Shown piece by piece: positions 24,794 to 36,400 of a stretch of DNA of 64,000 bases. Position 1 is the first letter of the stretch. Each line of letters starts with the position of its first letter. Origin of the DNA: Gonapodya prolifera JEL478 (taxonomy: Eukaryota > Monoblepharomycota > Monoblepharidomycetes > Monoblepharidales > Gonapodyaceae); assembly GCA_001574975.1 (NCBI GenBank), contig KQ965780.1, positions 164,137 through 228,136 of the forward strand, given 5' to 3'. The notes below the pieces were generated by a model. That model searched no databases, was not told the DNA's origin, and saw nothing but the letters and a program-made list of their open reading frames with translations. Position numbers and translations under genes: made by a program.

Positions 24794-26987
24794 CTACACA
24801 TCAAAGTTCAAAAGGCCTTCAACAAAATTGACACCAGTGTCAGGGTCATGTAGTTCTGCTCCAAACGTCGGGACCACGGGGCTCCCAGTAGAAACAGCTC
24901 TACCGGAGCCGTCAGAGTCCGCATCCACATTGGACAATCCACGAGGGGTCACATCAGCTGCTATAGAATCGTCTAAACATGCACTTTGACGGTTCGTAGA
25001 GTATGGTTGAGTACCGAACCCCCCCGAAAGTTCGTAGTCACGAAGAGGTAGATCTGAATGCAAGCCATCGCTTGGGATTCCAAAAGCATCACCCCCGACC
25101 ATAGGATCGACCTGACCGTCCAACAACGGATTGGGTCCGACCAGCATCTGTGATTCCAGATCGGCACCGAACTTAGCTGCTGAGACTACATGAGGAGTAT
25201 TTGCGGGGATAAATGATGTAATAGGTGGTGAATCCTTCACTGAAGTGTCAACAGGTGGAGTCGATGGATGTATGGAGAGGTCCTCCTGGACAACGGTGCC
25301 AATCCTAGGCACTGAGTCCGCCAGAGAACCTCCATTTCCAGTTGCAGTAATGTCCCCATTCACCATTGCAGGATGAACCTGGCGATCAACGTCTAATGTG
25401 TGACCGCGTGTTAACTCAGGTTCCGCCTCATGGTCGCTCGCTAGATAACTCGCGGGGTGACCTATTTCGGATCTCTTTGTGATATTTCGGAAGCCGGATC
25501 CAACCAGTGAACCTATTTCGTCTTGGTTCTGTGTCGAAGCTACATTCGATGCCCCTGGACTGATCCTGGAGTCGATCCCTCCAGCAGGTGTGCCATTAAA
25601 ACCACGTACTTTGGCTTTGGCGATCTTCTTAGCGATACCGAGTCTGCCACTTTGAGGAACCCGCGCAAGACCGTGTTGAACTATATGTCGAACGAAAAAG
25701 GGCATTGAGTCTGCTCCGGTCATTGCTTCCATTCCGGCGGAGACACGCTTCCCCTGAAATGCCGAATTAGATGGCGGAAGATGTGTCCTATGAGGTTTAT
25801 TTGAGGGGACGATGAGCAAAGCATTCTGGCAGAACGCGTCACGTTATATTTAGAGAAGCGCAAATGGGGACATGACTCCCACCTCTTTCCACCAACGACA
25901 AAACTCATCGAACTTCGCGCGTTTCTCATCTTCAAACTCATCGCCGGAGAAACCATTCCGACTGTCTAAACTTGCATCCAACTGGCCATCAAACCTTGAC
26001 TTGACGTCGCCGAAAAGAGTACCCCTTTCAGCGCAGTCCTCGAGATCGTCCTCAGGATCTTTGGAGGAATCATCCAAAAGCAAGACAACGGCCACAATCT
26101 TGTCGAGGAGATTGGGAATGTGGTCGTACACCCTACCCAAAAAGCGTACTATCGGTATGACAAGCCGCCCGGATGCGATAAGAATGATTGATGGAGAATC
26201 ACTATTAACGTAAGAGAATAATTAGAAAATGAAAAGGCGATGCAAATTTTAACGCAACTAAAGACGAACCAAAGAACACTTCTCCAAAGCCATTTTGCAA
26301 GTTCCACGACGTAATCAATCCGATCTCTGTGTTCGACACCCCTGCTGACCATATTTGACCAATCCACGTTTACATCATATACGAAATTTCCTTTCCACTC
26401 AAATATGTAATCGTATAGTGGAATGGTGGGATCAACGACAAATGAGCGGTTCAGATTGAGATCATTGTCATATGGACCGGTGAAAGAACTGTAAAACGAT
26501 TGGTAGTAGCAGGATTCACGATAATGGAACTTCGCAAGACCAAACAATCACCGAACAACAGGGCTTTCATGCCACACCGCCCAAACGGGTCCATTTTTAA
26601 TGTTGTTAAGAGCGACATCGCTGATGAGGATTCGTGCGTTCAGTGCATCACGCGCTTTTCTATCAAAGTCGCTCTGGTCGAATTCGGTAAAGCGAATTTC
26701 GTGAGCCAAATCGTCCACTGGCGGCGCGTCCTCATCATCAGAATCGCTGTACTCGTCCGGAGGTATAACACTGTTGGGCGACTGGCTCCATCGACGGGCG
26801 AGAACCTCCTCCCGGTGCCGGTTAATGACCTCTGTGAAAAGGAACACAGTGTTACAAGGATATTGGAAATATGGGGCGGTTGCGGTTTTACTAACCACCC
26901 ATGAAAGTCAATGAGTTTTTCAGAGCCGGTATGAGAGCTAGGCACAGTGTCAGAGATGACATCAACTTCTGAAAGCGACGGGAACAT
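24794..26987 (-). CDS. Uncharacterised protein, five or more exons
   Basis: I do not recognise the family. A consistent reading is: start ATG 26987; exons 26987-26892, 26829-26587, 26529 to about 26272, then a segment beginning DSPSIILIASGRLVIPIVRF, and a last exon ending at 24794. The joints (62, 57, about 60 and about 115 nt introns) each keep the frame open. Visible features: an acidic stretch (DEYSDSDDEDAPP), an aromatic-rich core (FHYRESCYYQSFY, PLYDYIFEWKGNFVYDV), a hydrophobic helix near LVIPIVRFLG that could touch a membrane, an acidic linker, and a disordered Ser/Gly-rich C terminus of about 300 residues. The first exon overlaps the end of the deacetylase gene by about 25 bp on the same strand. 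It may therefore be a 3' extension of that gene rather than a separate one. A single in-frame TGA near 26548 falls inside the proposed 57-nt intron. Confidence 0.5.
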
Positions 26988-29747
26988 TACAGGATATCCC
27001 TTGTGATTCCGACACTCCATTTATCCACCGTTCTCTGGGCAACATGCAATCCCAAAACGGTGCATGTACCTTCCGGACCCTCTCCACTGTCTCATAGGCT
27101 GACCGACAGGGAGTCACTGGGGCGGCCAATCGAGGGGGAGGGTTTCCAACGAGAATGGAGACGCACGCAGCCATGGATTGAGAGATTGATTCTTCGTTGT
27201 ATCCGCCCTGTTCCACAGCAAGGAGGATTGTACTTCCTCATCAAAATATCATCACGATCTTATAACTTACTTCGAGGACGATCGCAACTTTGCCTCCCGC
27301 CAGCGCCGATAACATGTGAGTCATGTGTGCATACCCAATCGGAGTCACATTGCAGCCCCCTAAAGGATCGCCCTGTGCGGCATCAAATCCCGCGGAAACT
27401 GATTCATTTTTGAGTCAAAAATTCGAGATTCGTCTGCTGTGATACACAACACTCACTGATAACAAGATCTGGGTCGAACTCCCTTCCAACAGGCATGACC
27501 ACTTTCTCAAAGGCGCAAAGGTACTCAGCGTCACCCATCCCTTTCATGTCCCAGTCGATGTTGATGTTGAATCCGGCGCCGGGCCCATGCCCAACTGCAG
27601 TGTGACTACCTTCAGGTCCTTGCGGATAAAACGACCCTTGTTCATGACGGTGGATGGAAACGTAGAGAACGGAAGGGTCCGAAAGGAACGCGGACTGAAT
27701 GCCGTTACCTTTTGGAATGGAACTTGAGAAAGAAGCGCTGGTGCAATTTGGTGCGAGACAAACCATGATGAACATCCCAATCCACAATCATGATTCTGGA
27801 AGCTCCACAGTCGCGTTGTACAACCTTCGCCGCTACAGCTACATTATTGTAAATGCAAAAACCCCTTTATAGAGCCCGTGAGCTGACATAAGCACTCAGG
27901 CAACACTACGTTACATACATGGCTTCGTTCCTCTCCGCATGATGACCCGGAGGCCGGACCACTGCCACTCCGTTGCGCACTCCTGGATTCCGGTAGACTT
28001 CCTTGCAGACGTCGACGACGGCACCACACGAGAGGCGCGCGCATACAGGAGTTTCAGCGCAGAAGTATACTGAGTTGTAATCGAGATCCAAAGGAGAGCG
28101 TCGTAGAGAGGGGATGTCCAAATCTGATTCGTACACACATCCCGGCAAAAAGCTTTCACGTTAAAATTTCACAAACCGAGCCCAAATATTAACGCCCTCA
28201 CTCGCACCTTGAACCTTGTCGATAATCTCGAGATACTCGTTGGTATGAATCATCGCAAGCTCTTCCTTGGTGATCTCCCTAACAGCCAGCCAATCACACA
28301 ACGCCGCCAGTCCCTCCCGCTGCAACACTTCAATAATGGCCTGTATTCTTCCCGGTTGCTCCGGATGATCGTCGTCTTCGTCCTCGATGCTGTCAAAGTG
28401 TCTCTGTGAGCCCCGGCTAGCATCTGAGTCATATCCGCCATGAATGACGACTGATGGAGACTGCCGCCTCTGGGGTGGGGGAAGCATCTTGTGGGCAAGC
28501 ATGCGAGGATCATAGGCGAGGACAGTCCGCATTGGAGTGGATGCAGTGACGGGAGAGCGGGAGTCCGCTTCCTGGGCGGGGCGGGAGAGCGTTCCAAATC
28601 GGCCCGTCCACGTGGACGAGTAGCGAGCAGTCGACCGAGTCGATGGCCCACCAGAGGATTGAGAGAAGAGACCGTTTGAAGTGTGCGGAGGCACTGCGGA
28701 GCTCCGAGGTTGCGAATACTGCGCGGAGTTAGACGTTTGTGTGATTCTCGGGAGTGGTTGGGACGATGGAGCGGGCCTGACAGTTTTGGTAGTGTGGGAT
28801 GGAGGTGAGACATCCGTGGGAAGGTGGTGAGATGAAGTGCAGGATGTAGTGTGCACTGGGTTGGACTGATGAGTCCGGTCTGCAGCAACGGACGACTGAG
28901 TTGCATCACGAGGCTGACGGTGGTTCGGATTTCTGTCGTTGGTGAGGCTAGTGCCACCATCCATATCCGAAATCACGCGCTGTCCGTCAAGCGATCCAAA
29001 TGCCGTCAAAGGCACAGGTAGATTCTGTCCACCACTGGCCAATGTTCTTTCGTGGGATAAAAAGGTGTCCGACGCCGGGAGGGGATTATCATTTGTTCCC
29101 GAATCCGGCGAACGTGCCCTTTTGGCGCCTACTTTAGGTTGTTCCGACGACGGAGGGTCCACCGCAATCGTTGGTTCTCCGTTCGAGCTCGAATTCGACT
29201 CCCGTTTTGAATCCGAGGAGGCCTCAGTGACCTCAGGAAACAGTCCGCTTGTGCCCGTTCGGCCGCGTCCAGCCAAGAAAGGCTGCTCCCGCTCACCCGA
29301 TCGACCAGTGAAGACAGTTGAGCTCTTCGCAGGTGCGCCTTCATCTTTCCCAAGCTTCCCCACAGGTGAAAGCACACCATCCTTCGAAAGCAACACTGGG
29401 GACCGTGGCTCCGACCCACTCCCCAACGAGCCCTTCCTCCCGAGGCCAGCGTTCTCCGAATTCGTTGGTGTCGTGACTCTCTTCAACGGCCGGGCCGGAG
29501 TGGGAATCTCGACCTCCAAGTCGTACTGGTGCCTTTTGGCACGCTTTTTGGCAGGCTCCCCCGAGGCCAAAGAAGACCCTGGAGACGGCGGAATTGCGCC
29601 GGAGGCCTGGCTACCCCGAGACGGCGTGGAGGGTATTTGGGGGGCAGGAATATGGAGCGATGTTGGAGAGGTGATTCCTGAGGAACGGTCCTGTCCGCTT
29701 GGGTGTTTCAAGGGAGAAGGAGTCCGTGATGACGAGGATGGACTCAT
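26962..29747 (-). CDS. HDA1: Class II histone deacetylase (Hda1/Clr3 type)
   Basis: Exon 1 from ATG 29747 encodes about 390 disordered Ser/Pro-rich residues, then the domain start ([16 protein letters not shown]), [18 protein letters not shown]. Following exons give [20 protein letters not shown] (catalytic His pair), [22 protein letters not shown] (zinc-binding Asp/His), the FYPQGPEG region, [28 protein letters not shown] (second zinc Asp) and LEGGYNEES (catalytic Tyr). All catalytic residues of a zinc-dependent deacetylase are present. It removes acetyl groups from histone tails and supports silencing in the nucleus. The domain ends near [11 protein letters not shown]; the frame then closes at 26962. 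Fungal Hda1/Clr3 proteins normally continue into an Arb2-like C-terminal region, which I do not see in this frame. The true 3' end is therefore uncertain and may involve the adjacent uncharacterised exons. Confidence 0.92.
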
Positions 29748-29879
29748 GAGACCACCTGTCCGCCAGCGAACGATCTACGCTCGTCGGGGTCCGCGTACAA
29801 ATTTCGTGACAAAAATGGGAGGTGGGTGCCCGGATCATTTCACGGTGGATCTATTTACAGGGATGGATATGAAAATCTC

Positions 29880-30611
29880 TTATGGATACTGAGCGGGTGG
29901 TGGCTGAGGCTGATATGCCATTTGTGGAGCTGGATATCCTGCCATCTGCGGTGGCGCTCCATACTGTTGCGGGTACCCTTGCTGCTGGACGACCACTGTG
30001 GCTGGTGGTTGCTGCATGATGACGACGGCCCCAGCAGCGTTGATCGCCATGGGGAACTTGGTGACTTCGTTCCATTCCTGGGTCTGTGCGCAAGGCTCGC
30101 AACAGCAGACGGTCATATAGTCACTGTGGTGGTGGAGGATTCGTGAGATGTTCGGTTCACGTCTCGTTTAATTTGTCTCGCCTTCACTACCCACCTGCAG
30201 CAGTCGCCCTGGATTCCACGACGTTGCCTCACGCCTTGCCTCCTCGAACAAGCGATGCAGCTTCCGAACCCGAACATCGCCGCAATCCTTTACGATTCAG
30301 AATGTAAAGAAGGGTGAAGTGAAACGGTTGATGCAGATTGGCGATTACTTACATGTAGACAAGACCAGCACCAGCACAGGAATCCCCTTCGCGCTCCATG
30401 ATCTGCCCGTGTGTGAGACATGGAACGCAGCACGCCAGCAAACATGTCCCGCAATCTTCCGTGCATGTTAGCAGACCCCGGTTCCATGGCTTCAGTCCGT
30501 ATGGGATCGATTGCTGCATCGCAACCTTCACGGCATTATGATGCAAGATCGGTCCATCATCTAACAGGGGACAACGCATCAGCAGAAGCTTCGTACCTGA
30601 TATGCAGCCAT
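29880..30611 (-). CDS. PLAC8 (Cys-rich, FCR/PCR-type) domain protein
   Basis: The conserved core reads LKPWNRGLLTCTEDCGTCLLACCVPC as separate short blocks (CxxxCxxC then CCxPC), with GQIMERE, then after an intron a charged helix (VRKLHRLFEEARRE) and after another intron the closing CCCEPCAQTQEWNEV. This is the PLAC8 pattern: two Cys clusters, one at each end of about 100 residues. The tail is rich in Gln/Pro/Tyr/Ala and probably disordered, ending at 29880. The start is either ATG 30519 (MQQSIPYG) or, with one small upstream exon, ATG 30611 (MAAYQ). PLAC8 proteins in fungi and plants are linked to metal tolerance and cell size, usually at the plasma membrane; no clear membrane helix can be seen beyond the Cys-rich hydrophobic patches. 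The family call is firm, the role is not. Confidence 0.82.
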
Positions 30612-31288
30612 GCTAGCGACAACCAGAGGGGAATGGGAGGGAGTACAAAAGATGAACAGATCGGAGAGCCTTGCTCCCTGTCCATACCGGCCGCAGGAGC
30701 ACATTGACCTCCCATGCTGGTAACACGACCCGTTTTCTTTAAAAAGTTAATTTGAAATAACGCGTGTCACGCCCTGGTGTATAATAGTCACAAAAAGCAT
30801 ACTCTAGCTATGCTTATACGTTGACCCACCGACAAGATCCATTTTTGGAGAGACTGCGTCAGTATTGTTACTGAGGGCTTCGCTCAAAATTTGGGTGTTT
30901 CGGTCTGCGGTTGGGATACATCGGTTTTCCCCTTGTTCATCCACGGACTTGCGTTCTGCGTTCTGTGACAAATTGGGACCTCCCCAAAATCGTTCCCCCG
31001 GAATCAGACGTGATTGAAGTTAAAATGTATTTAGAAGCTGGTACGAGCTGCAAGACTTCTCTCTTTGCAAGATTAGGTGCGTACCCAGATTCACTCTGAA
31101 ATGACGGTATGTACCCTGTAATCGGCAATCGCTTGGTACGGTCTTTATTTACAAGGAAAGAATAGCATCTGATTTCTGCAATGCCAACCCAATTTCGTAT
31201 TCGTTTTATATATTGGCTTTGGTCAGCAATTCACAGTTCTTGTTTTCCGTCCTGGTGACATTTTGCTTGTGTTTCCCTGACACCAAAG
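30612..31288. promoter_or_regulatory. Divergent intergenic region, PLAC8 / winged-helix gene
   Basis: 677 bp with AT-rich tracts (about 30735-30800, 31015-31040 and 31140-31215). Short frames on both strands lack coding character. It probably contains both promoters; an unrecognised 5' exon of the winged-helix gene is possible. Confidence 0.4.
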
Positions 31289-33322
31289 ATGCGCCGAAAA
31301 CAAACGCCTTTCTGGTGCGTACTGGTCCATCTCTGTCCGCGCGCAACGCCCTCCGCTGGGTGCCCCGATTTTGCAATCTTTAAAGACTTTCCTTCCAACT
31401 TTAATTCCACCAGCCTTGCGAGAATTCTCGACGCAAAAGCTCCGCAAAACAAGCCTGCATATGGAGCGTATGGATTTCAATCCTTGAAAAGCTGCATCTC
31501 GACGTCTCGGTTGTTCATCGATATACAACAACGGAGTCCAGCACATGTGAAAAGGACGGCTTCAAAGACAACCACCCCGAGTACAACAGGAGAATCGAAT
31601 GATACAGCGTACTTTGGAATGCTTGATGATTTGGAAGAGATTGGGGGTGGAAGTGAGCCATCAAAGGATAAAAAGGAATCAAGCCCCCGAGAGCCCGGTC
31701 GATCACCCCGGTCCAGCAGAGGTGATTAGAAGTCTTCCGATTTACCCATTTTCACACACCATCATATCACGGCTCATTCTGCACTCTAAAAAGGCTCCAA
31801 AAATGCCTCTGGTCGCCTCCGCATACTTCCGAAAGGAGTTAGTTGGAAGTCTATACTCGAGCAAGTGATCAGTGAACAGCCCGGGAAAGTTGCAACGTCG
31901 CAAGAGATACACAACATTGTGGCAGAGAGGTGGCCGGATGTGGTGGGGACGCTCAAGAACTACAAGGTGAGCCGGTCAAGGGAATGATGACCCGACATTG
32001 TGATGCTGTCGAAGTTTCAGTCGTGGAAAGAATCAGAAATACGTGCGACAGCATACAGGAATGATCTCTCATAGTTGCATACTTGATTCCAAAAGGATGT
32101 TTCCACTGGAAACTGCCTTTTTGGAGAAAGACCTACATCCTGTGTGTTCATGCGGGAACGATAGTAGCATTCTCTCATGCTGTTTTGCCGTTGCAATCTA
32201 GGCCAGCATTTCCGTCGCACTAAGCCAATATCACTTCCGACGCATCGACGACGGTGAGTTTCCTTCAATATACATTTTCCGAGGTGCTACTTAATACCGG
32301 AAACCGTATCCAGGCTGGACGTTACCAGACCCAGATGCCAAACGCGCTCGCTTAGGGAAGAACCGAGGAAGCCCCGACGGATCAATGGAGGGAGAGTTCA
32401 AAGATGAGAGTTTCCGGGAGGACGATCGGGACAGGGAAACAGAGCTCGAAGGAAGCGGGGAGGAAGAGGGTATTGAGGGAGATCAAGAGGCGAGGTCGAA
32501 CCCAAACAGAAGCCGGCGAAATGGGGGAGATACGGAAGTGCAAATGCGGGCTGAACGAGGTGACGAGCGCCCGAGGGAAACGAAAGTAGATGAGGTCGCA
32601 GTGTCGGCAGAATGCGTTCCAGACACAATACGCCGTCCTTCGGATGAAGGTAAGCTGACCACATATGGGCGAGGATTTACATTGGCATATTTATAAGTAC
32701 CCCTGCCAGTACCACCAATGTCCCCTCGAACACCACCTTCTTCTCCTCCTACAAATCCCACCCTCCTTTCCGACTCCCGTATTACTGACCTCGTCATCTC
32801 CGTTTTCGATCGCTCTTCCCCCTCCCGCTTCTCCTCCGCCCCACAAATCGTGGACACCCTCGTCGCCCTCGGGATCGCCCACCCCGAAAAGTGGAGCGCC
32901 TGGCGTGTGAGAATTCTCGAAGTCATGAGGAGTTCGGAATTGTTCAAGCAGGTGGAGGGTACATGGAAGGAGATGGGTGAGTGTGGAGGAATCCCGCTAC
33001 GCGCTGGTATCGATGTTGACAAAAGTGTTATACATGTGCAGGTGGCCCGATGAGGTCAGGAAGACCGCCTACCATGTGGGAGCTTACACAGAATGGACGG
33101 TCGATGGTGCAGTCCCTGCCTGCATTCAGTGAGTGAAACAATCGTTTGTGAAAGCGATCTGATGCTGACATGACGTCGTGCGACACAAATTTAGCCTCGC
33201 TGAAGCGATCTGCGAGCGAGGCCAGTGTCAATGATGCGGACGTGCAGAACTCCGGTCCCCTGTCACCAATTCTTTCTTCTCCACAAGGGAAAAAGCAACG
33301 CACTTCTGGTGAATCAGATTAG
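31289..33322 (+). CDS. Putative nuclear protein with two winged-helix-like segments
   Basis: Exon structure is inferred from phase-matched joints: a 5' exon (start uncertain, 31289 or an alternative splice form), a junction near 31720/31795, then exons ending at donors near 31966, 32250, 32649 and 32975, with the last exon ending TAG 33320-33322. The first folded part (WKSILEQVISEQPGK, TSQEIHNIVAERWP, YKASISVALSQYHF, GWTLPD) has the helix-helix-helix-wing order of a forkhead-like winged helix. An acidic Arg/Glu-rich linker of about 110 residues follows, then a second similar unit (RITDLVISVFDRSSPSRF, APQIVDTLVALG, WRVRILEVMRSSELF, TMWELTQNG). The C terminus is Ser-rich with a basic KKQR. Likely DNA- or chromatin-binding in the nucleus. 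Family membership is an inference from helix pattern only. Confidence 0.55.
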
Positions 33323-33425
33323 ACGCATCCAAGAGACAGTTTTTTTTTTCTGCTGTAGATTCTTCTGTAGATGTAATATGAATGCTAACGAACGTTACAC
33401 TGTTTACATTACTATCATGCTGTAC

Positions 33426-36400
33426 TCAGACCAGATGAGATTCGTCCTTCACAACCTCCAACATCTCTCCAACTGTGACTATCCTCGTCGCCGGGGGGAC
33501 CTCCTCCCCCGGTGTCCCCTTGTCACGGTATATGGTGCTCCACGCGAATGGCGGGACCTTGAAGCGGTTCGCATCCAGCCAGCGACCCACGGCGTCTCCA
33601 CTGAACCTCTCGTCCCAGTCCTTGGGGATCTCGAGTGTATACTCCAGGTTGCCGTCCGCCCACAAGTGTATGCGCCGGGTTACGTCGCCGTCTTCCTCCG
33701 ACGTGACCGTGGCGCTATCAAAATTCGGCTTCCATCGACCAGGGAGATACGCTTCAGCGACCTCCAATCGTGCCCGAAGATCCATGACAATTGTCTGAAC
33801 AAGAGAGTTCACACGGTGGTGTGAAAAGCGTCACGGTGCAGAACAAGAAGAGGGCACCATACCTCCAACTCCTCATTTAGACCCTTGGCGACAGCAGCAC
33901 TCACTTCCAGAACCTTAATCCTCTCGACGCTGATCGCTTCTTGTTTGTGTAGTTGGCGATTTACAGCACGGACTGTTTGTTCATGCGCTCGCGCTTGGTT
34001 GAAGGCCTCCGCCAGGCGGCTTGTCGCTTGTGAAAGTTGACGTGAGCGTTCACTGCCACCGTTTCACATAAGCAATATTTGAAAACATTCCCATGCCCAT
34101 CAAGCAAAGAAAGCTCACCTCACGATCCGCTCCCGATCAGCAGCAAGCTTCTCCGCATCCGCCAATATCCGTTTCGTGACCTTTAGTTCGGCGTCAAGCT
34201 CGTCACACCTCTGCAGAGCGCGTTTGGCCACCTTCCGGTCGTCCTCCCACATGAGCAACTGCCTCGTCATCTGTTCGACAAGCTTCTCTGAAGCCTGCAG
34301 CGCGGACGACGACGACTCGAGCAGGATGTTTGAGGTCTGGAGTTTGAATATCCTTTGGACGATGGTGGATTCGGCCCCGGACTTCTTTTGGAATCGTTCT
34401 AGCAGCGAGGGGGCAGGGTACTCACTTGTCGTTGGCGTCTTTCAGGTCCTTCTCGAGCTTGCTCCGTGCGCGTTCGGTTAGGAGGGTTCGCTTTTTCAGG
34501 CGCTCTGTCTCCCGGACTTTATCACTGCTCTGCTGCTCCGCCTGTTCGAGCCTCTCACGCTCGGCGGCCATCACATCCTGATGCGCCTTCCTTGTCGAAT
34601 CGAGCTCGAGCTGGAGCGTAGAGTTGACGGTCGTGAGTTCGGCCAGGGACTGCTCCAATGACTTGACGCGCGATTGCTGCGGAACACGGCCGTCCTTTCA
34701 TTAAGAAACCTACACTGGTTCATCGCACCAAACCCCGAGGAAACTCACCAGCGCACCCAACTCCCATGCGTCCCTCTCCCTCCCACGCGCTCCCATTCTC
34801 GCAATCCATGCCAAATGCACTCTCCGCATCCATGCCTCCACGGCCAGCTCGGCCGCCAGAACGCCAACTTGAGCGACAGCAGCCTTGCCACCGCCCTGCC
34901 CCACATTCTCCGCCACAACGCTCCTCCGACTCCGTCTATCCCCAGTCGACACACTCGTCATAGACGCGCGCTCCCGCGCAGTCTCTCCACGTAGCGCCTC
35001 TGCAATCCTCACTGCGCCGTCCACAGTCACGGGGACAACCTCAAAACCACCAACTGCAGGCCCTCCACCGCCCGAAGTGGCAAGGCTCGAAGTTGCCGTT
35101 GCAGCCCGCCACAGCGGCACGCCTGTCGACCGCGCCGACGTCCCCCTGAGCCGCGATCCGGGCAGCGCATCCACGGGGAGTCCCTTGCCATCCGACCCGG
35201 CAGTTGCGCGGCGAGAACGGGGCTGCTTCAAGCTTGCCCCATCATCTGGCCCGGAAAAGTGCCCGCTGGCCGGGGAGTGGTTCCGCCCACCCTGCGGTTG
35301 GGGTGGAAGGGCCGCCCCTACGACGTCCGCAGCCTCTGCCGCGATACTCTCGGCCATGGCCGCTGCGATCGCCTCAGACGTGTCTCCCGGACCCGTGCCC
35401 GAGGCCGAGGACGGATCGGACCCTGCTGTCTCGGAGCGCGTCCTGCGCCCTCCCGTTTCGGTGTGGTCCCCAGCGTCGCCAGGAAACAGGGGCACCGCCC
35501 CGCCCAAGCCTGAGCCGGCGCCTTCCCATGTCCCTGCTCGTAAGGCGACGCACGCTGCGGACAGTTCGAGCGGGTCCGGTGGCGGCACAGCATATATCCG
35601 GTCCAGAATGTTCGACCCAGGGGCGATCCCTGGCGGTGTCGTGGGCGCCGTTTCGGGCACAGAAGGGCGAAGAAGGTGCGGGTGAAACGCGTGGGATGTT
35701 AGGAAAGCCTGCATTGAACACGAGGTGTTGGGTTGAGAAGAAAAGACAAGGTCATGGGGGGCGCCGTAACCAAAACCGCTCAGTTAACACACACACATAC
35801 ACAAACAAGGGATCAATTAACGCACCGCAAGCACATCCGCGCCCTGATCCTTCCGTCCCACCGCCGTCTGGACCCACGCCAGGGTCGTTCGCGGCCAGAT
35901 CCCATACACGTGTGTAAAACACCACCCCAGTACGGCGCCCACCGATCGGGCATCTTCCCCACCCGACCCCGCTTCGGCGACCACAGCGGCGCGGGCCATG
36001 GCGGCGTACAAACGGGACAGCGAGTGTTCGGACCGGCCGATGTGGGCAGGGATGTGCGGGATAAGAACCACTAGGCATCGCAAGGCGGTAGAGACGGCTG
36101 CGGGGGAGAGATGCATCGATGCGATGGCGCAGAGGATGGCGAAGACGTCCGCCGCAGCGCAGGCGGCAGCGAGCGTGGGTGAGAGGGGTGAGGTCGCGGT
36201 TGAGGATGAAGGAGGCGTGTCGGAAGGCGGTACGAGGGCAGGGGCGGTCAACACCCCCGCGAGTACCCAACACGCCGCGGCAGCGTGTCGTGTGTCACGT
36301 ATGTAGGGCACCAGGGCCGCGACGTACAAATCCGGGCGGCGCCGGGCGAGGCGGGTCAGGAGGGGCAGATAGGTCGTGTCGAGGGCGGTGGAGGAAGAGG

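Noticed and set aside
28939-29892. 317-residue plus-strand frame opposite the deacetylase N terminus
   Set aside because: The opposite strand encodes the disordered leader that runs in frame into the deacetylase domain; the plus frame has no family features.
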